Made by a program: the position numbers and the translations under genes. This document shows, one piece after another, positions 57,493 to 64,000 of a stretch of 64,000 nt of DNA. This DNA comes from Microbulbifer okhotskensis (GTDB lineage: Bacteria > Pseudomonadota > Gammaproteobacteria > Pseudomonadales > Cellvibrionaceae). The notes beneath the pieces were generated by a model. The model saw only the letters and a list, made by a program, of their open reading frames with translations. It made no database searches and had not been told where the DNA came from. The DNA lies in assembly GCF_023895975.1 (NCBI RefSeq), contig NZ_JALBWM010000006.1, positions 1 to 64,000 on the forward strand. Direction: 5' to 3'. The first letter of the stretch is position 1. Each line of letters starts with the position of its first letter.

Positions 57493-57945
57493 CTAGCGTC
57501 CAGCCAGGTAACTTTGATAATCAGGCACGTCCCTCTCGAGTACCTGATTCATCAAGGGTGACCGTACCATCATATCTGCACTGCTTTGGTTACAGGCTAC
57601 CGGGATATTCCAGGCGGCAGCAATACGCAGCAAAGCCTTGACGTCCGGGTCATGGGGCATAGGCTCAAACGGATCCCAGAAGAAGATCAGCAGATCTACC
57701 TGCCCCTCACTGATTTTTGCTCCAAGCTGTTGATCGCCCCCCAAAGGGCCACTCAACAGCTTTTCCACATCCAAGCCTGTTGCTTCCTCGATCTTCCCCC
57801 CGGTTGTTCCGGTGGCTAACAGGGTGTGCCTTGTCAGCAAGTCCCGGTGTTGCAGACACCACTGAATCATGGCCTTTTTGCGGTTGTCATGGGCCACCAG
57901 TGCCACACGTTTTCTAGCGGGCAGTGCTTTAGAAATAAATTCCAT
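57493..57945 (-). CDS. mgsA: Methylglyoxal synthase
   Basis: 150 residues, the family length. The phosphate/catalytic region TGTTGGKIEEATGL precedes SGPLGGDQQLGA with the catalytic Asp at residue 71, as in E. coli, and DLLIFFWDPFEPMPHDPDV follows. It converts dihydroxyacetone phosphate to methylglyoxal and phosphate. GAGG precedes the ATG. Single gene 185 bases upstream of exbD. Confidence 0.95.
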   Translation of the reverse strand: MEFISKALPARKRVALVAHDNRKKAMIQWCLQHRDLLTRHTLLATGTTGGKIEEATGLDVEKLLSGPLGGDQQLGAKISEGQVDLLIFFWDPFEPMPHDPDVKALLRIAAAWNIPVACNQSSADMMVRSPLMNQVLERDVPDYQSYLAGR

Positions 57946-58149
57946 TTGAACCTCAACTTAAGGAGTCGCCTCTATATTATCTCAAGTCCCCCTCAGGGCA
58001 CTTGGCTCTTCTCTCAATTTTGGTCCCGGTTGTCGCACCTATATCAGAGTGATCATTTAGCAGAACTTGCAGATCAGCCAATCCTTTCCACAGAACTATT
58101 TCCATCTCGCTATAATGCACCAGAAATTGGACCTAAATAAGGAGTGAGT

Positions 58150-58554
58150 ATGAGCGTAGGAGCCTGGGAGCCACAGGTAGGTGGCCCGCAAAATGAAACG
58201 AAAGAAGGTTTCAACCGAGAACAGTTACTCAGACTTATCACCATTGCCGAATCCGACACCCCCTTTATAGAATCAGTTAAAAATGAAGATAAACAAGCTT
58301 CCAAACTGATTCGTCTTCCCTCTCAACGCTGGATAGACGAGAGTGACAACTGGAGTAGCGATCAAATATGGCAACTGATCCGTTTCTTTACTCAGGCAGA
58401 AATGAAACTGCCAGGTTGGGACGCCGGAGCTGAATCTGCAGTAATTCCGCTTTCTAAAGTACTCAGGCAGCGAAGTGTTCCGCTGACCAAAGATCAACTG
58501 CTGTGGATTCGCCAACATTCTAATAACCGTTATTTACCCTACGGACCACTATAA
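58150..58554 (+). CDS. Conserved-type hypothetical protein
   Basis: About 134 residues from the ATG at 58150 with AGGAG six bases before it. Predicted mainly helical. A tryptophan-rich middle (SQRWIDESDNWSSDQIWQLI) and a compact end (IRQHSNNRYLPYGPL) look conserved in character, and similar proteins occur in gammaproteobacteria, but I can assign no function. Single gene. Confidence 0.65.
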   Translation: MSVGAWEPQVGGPQNETKEGFNREQLLRLITIAESDTPFIESVKNEDKQASKLIRLPSQRWIDESDNWSSDQIWQLIRFFTQAEMKLPGWDAGAESAVIPLSKVLRQRSVPLTKDQLLWIRQHSNNRYLPYGPL

Positions 58555-58585
58555 AAAAGCTACCGTATTCGAATGCTGCACAATT

Positions 58586-58626
58586 TCTTCAGTGGCAAGG
58601 TCTCGCTCATTGGCTGCCACTGAAGA
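58586..58626. repeat. 12-bp perfect stem-loop after the hypothetical gene
   Basis: TCTTCAGTGGCA (58586-58597) is perfectly complementary to TGCCACTGAAGA (58615-58626) with a 17-base loop. It starts 31 bases after the stop codon at 58554. Without a T-run it is not a standard terminator, so it may be a 3' stability structure. Confidence 0.75.
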
Positions 58627-58816
58627 CATCTCCACCAGATGATTTCCCAAGGCTCAATCCCACACCTGATTTACGAGCTTCTATTACCCATGTACCAAAG
58701 TAAAATTTTTGCCCATAACAGTATCGCTAACTTCCCTACTTCAAAACAAAAGCACCAGAGAGGAACAGCACAAAAGGAGGTCACTTCTTGGTGATTAAGA
58801 TTGACCGTCGCCTGAC

Positions 58817-58850
58817 AAAATCTCTCTGACAATACTTTTGTCAAGATTTT
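58817..58850. repeat. Bulged stem-loop in the gene-poor region
   Basis: AAAATCT (58817-58823) with AGATTTT (58844-58850), and inside it TGACAA (58827-58832) with TTGTCA (58838-58843), give 13 pairs with one three-base bulge and a five-base loop. Confidence 0.65.
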
Positions 58851-59650
58851 ATTCCAGGCACTGACGATAAGCAGTTCACTAATTTGGCTCCAGTAACAGC
58901 ATGATACAAGTTAGGCTGTCACGTGAAAGCAAATGCAATACTGGGTGAACCATACTTTGTTATCCAGCGATAACTATCGATAAAAGAATCGCCTCCAGGC
59001 TCAGCATAGGGCGCTGTTCAATATTGGTGATCACCGCAGACAGACATAACTTTCCATAGAACTGGTCAACCCATCACACTCTGAGTACAAACCAGTAATC
59101 ATTGCCAAAGTGTGCTCTCTATCCGACCCTGATCATCCAGAAAGAACATTGCTCTGCGGTCTGTTCTTATTTACTGAACACTACACCGAATTCACCGAAT
59201 ATACCGATACAACGGCCTGTACATCCGTAAGTCCTGATAAACAGGAGAGATGTGATGATAAACGTACCCCTCTGTGCACTCCGCTCATACAACATTGGCA
59301 AGCAAGCCCGGTGAACCCGATTACTACATTCACCTCGAAAGAGCATACAACCATGTCATCAGTTCCCCGGATCAAAATTTACCAGACCGAAATTTTGCCG
59401 TTAAGTTTTGTTAACCACAGGGTCTGTTAACCAGCAAGGTAGAACTATCATTGCGTAACAAACTCCAAGCGCAAAAGTCAAAACAGATAAGCCAGCCGGG
59501 TTCTAAAACTTATGAATTTACTCAACTATTCAGCTCTGTTTTACGGGTCTGGTCTGCGATATTCAGGTGCTAAGGAATCTCCAGTAATGGACACTTTCAA
59601 TCTCTCCAAAAGTTCAAAACCAGAGTTCGAAACACCCTCAATTGAAAAAT

Positions 59651-59678
59651 ATGTAAAAAAAAGCCATTTTTTTTACAT
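59651..59678. repeat. 12-bp A/T stem-loop, possible terminator
   Basis: ATGTAAAAAAAA (59651-59662) and TTTTTTTTACAT (59667-59678) form a perfect stem around GCCA. The A-run/T-run arrangement is terminator-like on both strands, although the stem lacks G-C pairs. Confidence 0.6.
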
Positions 59679-59889
59679 TAAATAGAAAAAAACCATCTAA
59701 AGGACTTGCAATTAGGTATGCAAATAAGCTGCAATTAGCGCCGCTAACTTGGGGGGACTCACTATCAATTGTTTTCTGCCGAAAACATGCATCTTGAGCG
59801 GTGCTTATTACTACCGCAAAGATGGCTGAGAATAATTGATAGGAATGCCCCCACTTACTAAAACAATTTTTTTTGCAGGGATATTTTAA

Positions 59890-60705
59890 ATGGCTACGAA
59901 AAAAGCACCTCAGGTCGCTACCAGCGACATCACTAAATTGGAAGCGGAACTGCGCGCCCTTACCGCTAAACTGGACAGCGCTCGCCTCAAGAAAGAGAAA
60001 GACGCAACCACTAAAGCAGAGAAATTGGCAAACAGTGCCAAAAAGGCTGCCGCAAAAGCTAAAACCACTCAAGATAAAGTAGCTACTGTTAGAGCTAAGA
60101 AGAAGACTGCGGCTCAGCAGCAACAGCTGAAAAAGGCCCGTGAAGCTGCAACCGAAGCCAAAACTGCTGCAAGCGAAGCCAAAACTGCTGCAACCGAAGC
60201 CAAGAATGAACTGGCTGAAATCAAAGCAGCCAACAAACTGGCCTCCCAGGTTGCCAAGGTCGTAGCAAAAGAAGAAGCTGCCGTAGCTAAGAAACTCACT
60301 ACCGTAGAGAAGAAAAAACCTGCGGCTACTGCTAAGAAGAAGCCCGGTCGCCCCGCTAAAACTGAACAAGCCAAGAAAAAGCCTGGCCGCCCAGCCAAAA
60401 CTGAAGAAGCTAAGAAAAAGCCCGGCCGACCTGCCAAGGCCACTGCCGAAACTAAAAAGAAACCAGGACGCCCGAAAAAAGCAGAAACCGCTGTTGCCGC
60501 TACAACTGAAGCTGCTCCTGTAAAGCGCGGTCGCGGCCGTCCACCAAAGGCAGAAACCGCACAAAAGAAGCCCGGTCGCCCAGCAAAAGCTGAAACAGCC
60601 AAGAAAAAGTCAGGGCGCCCCAAAAAAGCAGAAACTGCTGCCGCAGCTACAACTGAAGCTGCTCCTGTAAAACGCGGCCGTGGCCGTCCGCCTAAGGCTA
60701 AGTAA
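59890..60705 (+). CDS. Histone-H1/AlgP-like DNA-binding protein with KPGRPAK repeats
   Basis: 271 residues, very rich in Lys, Ala and Thr. Residues about 10-140 are a charged helical coiled coil (ITKLEAELRALTAKLDSARL; repeated KTAASEAKTAATEAK units). From about 145 it is a tail of KKPGRPAK and KRGRGRPPKA repeats, whose GRP cores resemble AT-hooks that sit in the DNA minor groove. The architecture is that of AlgP/AlgR3-type H1-like proteins, thought to organise the nucleoid or modulate transcription. Contains an internal 77-base duplication. The upstream gap is large and AT-rich. Confidence 0.82.
   Translation: MATKKAPQVATSDITKLEAELRALTAKLDSARLKKEKDATTKAEKLANSAKKAAAKAKTTQDKVATVRAKKKTAAQQQQLKKAREAATEAKTAASEAKTAATEAKNELAEIKAANKLASQVAKVVAKEEAAVAKKLTTVEKKKPAATAKKKPGRPAKTEQAKKKPGRPAKTEEAKKKPGRPAKATAETKKKPGRPKKAETAVAATTEAAPVKRGRGRPPKAETAQKKPGRPAKAETAKKKSGRPKKAETAAAATTEAAPVKRGRGRPPKAK
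60475..60698 (+). repeat. 77-base direct duplication within the H1-like gene
   Basis: The segment 60475-60551 recurs at 60622-60698, a 147-base (49-codon) offset, with a few silent or near-silent changes. Each copy encodes KKAETA-x-AATTEAAPVKRGRGRPPKA. It marks expansion of the tail by in-frame duplication. Confidence 0.85.
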
Positions 60706-60714
60706 GCCCAGGTT

Positions 60715-60770
60715 GGCTGGAGGCTTATTTCTCCAGCCCGTTTAAGCCCTGGCTATACCAGGGCTTAAAC
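60715..60770. repeat. Two adjacent perfect stem-loops between convergent genes
   Basis: GGCTGGAG (60715-60722) pairs with CTCCAGCC (60731-60738); then GTTTAAGCCCTGG (60740-60752) pairs with CCAGGGCTTAAAC (60758-60770), 13 bp without mismatch. They fill the space between the H1-like gene and glyK. No T-run follows, so they may protect 3' ends or act as T-less terminators. Confidence 0.8.
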
Positions 60771-60779
60771 CCACGGACA

Positions 60780-61703
60780 TCAATCCAGCCTCAAGTCCAG
60801 CTTTCTAATTAAATGGTCTTCCCCCACATCTAATACGCAATCAGCCCAGGCCGGCATATCTCTCAAAAGATTACGGGTTACTCTTTCAAAGTGTTGTACG
60901 AAACGCACTATCTGGTTATCAGTCATCCCCCCCCCAGAGCGCATCCTCAGTTTCTGCTCCTGTAGCCGTCGCCATTCAATGATAGATTCCATACTCGGCG
61001 CTTTAAGCATGACCCAAGTGTCCACCATGGCGAAAAGCTCCCGATAAGGGCCATCAAGCTGCTGATTAACATAACCTCTCCAGTGGCCGAAACGGTCTTC
61101 CGAAGACTCTAACTCATTGAGCGGAGCCTGGGGCTGCACTGATGATTTAGCCCCAAGGCACCAGCCCTCGAATAAAATGATATCTACTTGCCCCCGGTAT
61201 ACTGGCCATAAGTGTGGAGCAAACCGATCATCACGCGCTTTATCAAAGCGCGGTATTGCAATAGCAGAACCTGTTTCAGCTGAACAAAGTGTATTGAGTG
61301 TGCTGATTCCTAGATTGACATCATGGGTTCCCGGCACACCACGAGTTTCAAGTAACGGGTGTACAGTTCTAGCCAAATCCTGCCGCTGTTTTAATGTCAG
61401 GTAGATGTCATCCAGGGACAAGGTACAACAGCGATACCCCACCTCTTGATAAACCAATTTCCAGATTTCCGCCAACGTAGATTTCCCTGTTCCCTGTCCT
61501 CCACTAATCCCCACAATCAATGGACTACCCGATTTGTAACGCTTGAGTATCCACAGAGCCAAAGGGAGGGAGACCCCCCTGATCACCGAGTAAAATTCAA
61601 TGGGTAGTTGATGCTCTGCTATCAATTGCTTAATAGGCCCGGCAAGCTTTGTATAAAGTTGCTCACTGCGCTCTAGCAACCCTGCTGGCCACTGATAGTC
61701 CAT
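60780..61703 (-). CDS. D-glycerate 3-kinase
   Basis: 307-residue P-loop kinase of the plant/fungal GLYK-like type (COG4240), which makes 3-phosphoglycerate from D-glycerate and ATP. Walker A GISGGQGTGKST lies near residue 84-95, LSLDDIYLTLKQRQDLA follows, then TRGVPGTHDVNLG and FDKARDDRF, and FEGWCLGAKS. The ATG is preceded only by GCGGGC and by a terminator hairpin ending 16 bases upstream. A D-2-hydroxyacid dehydrogenase at 16611 could supply its substrate. Confidence 0.9.
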   Translation of the reverse strand: MDYQWPAGLLERSEQLYTKLAGPIKQLIAEHQLPIEFYSVIRGVSLPLALWILKRYKSGSPLIVGISGGQGTGKSTLAEIWKLVYQEVGYRCCTLSLDDIYLTLKQRQDLARTVHPLLETRGVPGTHDVNLGISTLNTLCSAETGSAIAIPRFDKARDDRFAPHLWPVYRGQVDIILFEGWCLGAKSSVQPQAPLNELESSEDRFGHWRGYVNQQLDGPYRELFAMVDTWVMLKAPSMESIIEWRRLQEQKLRMRSGGGMTDNQIVRFVQHFERVTRNLLRDMPAWADCVLDVGEDHLIRKLDLRLD

Positions 61704-61718
61704 GTTATTGCCCGCTAT

Positions 61719-61741
61719 AAAAACGGGGGCTAAAGCCCCCG
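61719..61741 (-). terminator. Rho-independent terminator behind the RND pump gene
   Basis: On the minus strand CGGGGGC, a four-base loop and GCCCCCG (61741-61724) are followed by TTTTTAT. It ends the RND transcript 53 bases after its stop but sits immediately before glyK, leaving no room for a separate glyK promoter downstream of it. Confidence 0.9.
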
Positions 61742-61793
61742 CGATTTGTGATCACTAATTTCTTTCCGAACAGTTCTTCAGAATTCACAACGC

Positions 61794-64000
61794 TCAGGAA
61801 AATTTCATTTTTAGTTTCCCGCTAATTTTCCGGTATAGGTGGCCGGGCAACACCAGCATGATGGGGGTCACCAATAAAGTGAGCAAGGTAGAGAAGCTAA
61901 GTCCATACACAATTGCGCTGGCAAGCTTGACCCAAAAGGAAGCTATCACTCCATCGACAACGATATTGCGCCCAACCATATCCACACTGACCCCTAACGC
62001 CAGGGGCAATAGTCCCAAGATCGTTGTGGCCGTGGTTAAAAATACCGGACGTAGCCTCTGGGCCGAGGCTTTAACTGCGGCTTCAGTTGTCGTGAGGCAA
62101 GGCTCATTTTTCCGAACATAATTGTAGGTATCTATCAATACGATATTGTTGTTCACCACAATCCCCGCCAGAGCCACTATACCCACTCCGGTCATAATTA
62201 CGCTGAAAGTGCTCTGTGTGATTAGCAGGCCAAGCATAACTCCCAGTGTGGACATGATCACTGAAGAGAGGATCAACAGGGATTGATAAAAACTGTTGAA
62301 CTGGGTTACCAGCAAAATAAACATTAAAAAAAGCGCTAAGAGAAAAGCCACTCCCAGGAATTGAAACGACTCACTCTGCTCTTCATCGGCCCCGCGGAAT
62401 AGTAACTCCACATTAGTGTCCACCGGATTATTCTGTAGCCAAGCCCTAATTTGTTTGACCTTATCATCCGGCAATACGCCTTCCTGCGCATCCGCCTTGA
62501 CCTGCATACGTGTAATTCCATCGATCCTTTCAATTTTGTCTACTCTGGGGATGGCTTCAGTATGTACAAAACTGCTAATGGGAACAGTACCCTGGGCTGT
62601 ATTGACCTTTAGCTGATCCAGGGCAGCGATGCCCCTGGCACTTTTGGGATACCTGATACGAATATCTACCTCCTCATCCGTATCATCGGGACGATATTCT
62701 GCAACGCGTACACCATTGGTAATGAGTTGAACCGCTCTCCCCACTTCAGTAAGGTCGGCACCGTAAAGTGCCGCCTTGGCTCGATCCACCTTCACTTCCC
62801 ATTCGATACCGGGCAATGGGGCGGTATTCACAATATCTCGCAGCCCTCCAAACGTCTCCATTGCACGATGTAAGCGCCAGGTCTCCCTCAACAGCTTGTC
62901 GTAGTTTTGACTGCGTAATTCCAAGACAATATCTTTGCCAACCGGGGGCCCCCCCTCCATCACATTGGCCGTCACTTTAATTCCGGAAAAATCTGCTGTG
63001 CGGATCCGAATATCTTCGAACACATCGCGACTGCGTCGGTCGCGCTCTTCCGCCGGGTAGAGCTCAACCAGCATGTTGGCGATTTGATCGGGAGCCCGAT
63101 CTGAATTCCCAGAAATACCACCCGATCCAATGGTGGTGTGAGCAATCCGAACTTCCGGCACGCTGAGTACCGCATTTTCCACCTGAACAACCAAAGCCTT
63201 CTTCTCCTCCATAGAGAGATTGCCCTGCGCCCGGACTTCCACATTGCCATACTGTTCTTCGGTTTCAGTGAAAAACTCCACTCCTGCACCAAAATTTACA
63301 AACCCAATAAAAATGGTAACTAATATGGCAATAGTGGTGAAAAACGCACCGAGAGGTCGATGCAAAATTCTCTCAACAAGCCGGGCATACCATCCGGTAA
63401 TGCCAGGAAGTGCTCTGGGTCGCCCCTTTTCCAACTGGCTCAGGTAATCACGAGTAGACGTACTTAGCGCACTTTTACCAAATAGCGACCCCAGTATCGG
63501 AGCAAAGAACAGGGCATACAGCAGTGAACCTGCCAATACAGCAAAAACTGTTACCGGCAGATAGCGCATAAAGTCTCCGACGACACCCGGCCACAGCATT
63601 ATCGGTAAAAATGCAGCGAGAGTAGTCGCCGTGGAAGCAACCACAGGCCAAAACATGCGATTTACCGAGACTATATAGGCCTGCCGGGCGGACAAACCTT
63701 CGGCCATTTTACGATCGGCGAATTCGGTGATCACGATAGAACCATCGATCAACATGCCCAGGGCCAGCAGCATGCCGAACATCACCATAAAGTTAAATGA
63801 GTACCCCAAATACCAGGTAATAATAGAGCCGAACAGCAGGGAGAATGGCACCCCCAAGCCCACCAGAATTCCCGACCGGAAGCCGAGAGCAGCGACGACA
63901 ATAATCATCACCAACAGCATCGCCGTTAGAATATTACCCTGCATCTCGCTGACCATGTCCCGCGCGAAATCGGACTGGTCAAAAACAAATTCGACAGTAA
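61794..64000 (-). CDS. RND-family efflux pump inner-membrane subunit, C-terminal part
   Basis: The reading frame is open from the right edge of the window to the stop at 61794, so about 734 C-terminal residues of a usual 1000-1050 are present; the true start lies outside. Transmembrane helices 2-6 come first (GNILTAMLLVMIIVV onward), with GMLIDGSIVITEFADRKMAEG in TM4, then the second periplasmic porter loop (about 260-560) and TM7-12 to the end. AcrB-type pumps have two adjacent Asp in TM4; here one is followed by Gly. Substrate cannot be told; a membrane-fusion protein gene would be expected upstream. Confidence 0.9.
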   Translation of the reverse strand, partial: TVEFVFDQSDFARDMVSEMQGNILTAMLLVMIIVVAALGFRSGILVGLGVPFSLLFGSIITWYLGYSFNFMVMFGMLLALGMLIDGSIVITEFADRKMAEGLSARQAYIVSVNRMFWPVVASTATTLAAFLPIMLWPGVVGDFMRYLPVTVFAVLAGSLLYALFFAPILGSLFGKSALSTSTRDYLSQLEKGRPRALPGITGWYARLVERILHRPLGAFFTTIAILVTIFIGFVNFGAGVEFFTETEEQYGNVEVRAQGNLSMEEKKALVVQVENAVLSVPEVRIAHTTIGSGGISGNSDRAPDQIANMLVELYPAEERDRRSRDVFEDIRIRTADFSGIKVTANVMEGGPPVGKDIVLELRSQNYDKLLRETWRLHRAMETFGGLRDIVNTAPLPGIEWEVKVDRAKAALYGADLTEVGRAVQLITNGVRVAEYRPDDTDEEVDIRIRYPKSARGIAALDQLKVNTAQGTVPISSFVHTEAIPRVDKIERIDGITRMQVKADAQEGVLPDDKVKQIRAWLQNNPVDTNVELLFRGADEEQSESFQFLGVAFLLALFLMFILLVTQFNSFYQSLLILSSVIMSTLGVMLGLLITQSTFSVIMTGVGIVALAGIVVNNNIVLIDTYNYVRKNEPCLTTTEAAVKASAQRLRPVFLTTATTILGLLPLALGVSVDMVGRNIVVDGVIASFWVKLASAIVYGLSFSTLLTLLVTPIMLVLPGHLYRKISGKLKMKFS

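Larger units (their letters stand above)
58555..59889. other. 1.3-kb gene-poor region with strong hairpins
   Basis: No coding frame here is convincing; a 106-codon plus-strand frame at 59110-59430 lacks a ribosome site and protein-like composition. Three strong inverted repeats (58586-58626, 58817-58850, 59651-59678) are annotated separately. The region precedes the highly expressed type of histone-like gene and may contain its long leader, non-coding RNA, or decayed coding sequence. Confidence 0.45.

Noticed and set aside
59110..59430. 106-codon plus-strand frame in the gene-poor region
   Set aside because: No ribosome site, no protein-like pattern and repeated unlikely Thr/Cys/Pro runs; probably chance.
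59638..60564. Long minus-strand frame opposite the H1-like gene
   Set aside because: It is the antisense of a Lys/Ala-rich repeat gene, giving Phe/Leu/Gly-rich nonsense.

Overview
The window looks like a chromosomal segment of a marine-type gammaproteobacterium. The best fit is the Cellvibrionales/Microbulbifer area; this is an inference from gene content (apbC-metG, rnfABCDGE, an AlgP/histone-H1-like KPGRPAK protein, SO2930-type diheme cytochrome) and not from a marker gene. No tRNA, rRNA, CRISPR array, insertion sequence or prophage was recognised.

Region 1 (1-12 kb) is mostly housekeeping. It holds a CPXCG zinc-ribbon protein, a minus-strand photoreactivation operon (DUF523/DUF1722 protein, MerR-type regulator, photolyase phrB), the divergent large flavo-iron-sulfur dehydrogenase ydiJ, a TPR protein, a small secreted 3D-domain protein with an unusual three-hairpin leader, and the tRNA hydroxylase trhO among small hypothetical genes. 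Region 2 (12-27 kb) holds the divergent pair apbC/metG, an EamA transporter, a D-2-hydroxyacid dehydrogenase, a YqjD-YqjE-YqjK-like membrane-stress operon, the glutathionyl reductase yghU, the complete rnfABCDGE operon and a TetR regulator.

Region 3 (27-34 kb) holds a lipoprotein pair (parallel beta-helix protein and diheme cytochrome c), an HSL-type hydrolase whose expected catalytic Asp is Cys, a Yip1-family membrane protein and a branched-chain aminotransferase. Region 4 (34.1-49.4 kb) is the most striking part: thirteen same-strand genes, nearly all envelope proteins. They are a secreted TPR protein with a TonB-C-like end, a Ser/Gln-rich lipoprotein, a glycine-zipper lipoprotein, a membrane TPR protein, a membrane protein with five PEGA-like repeats and a catalytically dead formylglycine-enzyme-like domain, a small secreted protein, an ExbB/TolQ-type proton channel, a degenerate Hsp70/actin-fold protein with an FHA-like tail, two paralogous von Willebrand A proteins with an ExbD/TolR-like N-terminal helix (FLD motif), two lipoproteins and an M48 metalloprotease lipoprotein. 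I read this as a possible proton-motive-force-driven envelope machine in which ExbD is replaced by paired ExbD-vWA fusions. I do not recognise it as a named system.

Region 5 (49.4-64 kb) returns to metabolism: acyl-CoA ligase, GDPD phosphodiesterase, enoyl-CoA hydratase, an amidinotransferase/DDAH-like enzyme with an M20 carbamoylase, tryptophan 2,3-dioxygenase, an orphan exbD, mgsA, a 1.3 kb gene-poor stretch with strong hairpins, a histone-H1-like DNA-binding protein, a D-glycerate 3-kinase and the C-terminal part of an RND efflux pump that runs off the right edge.
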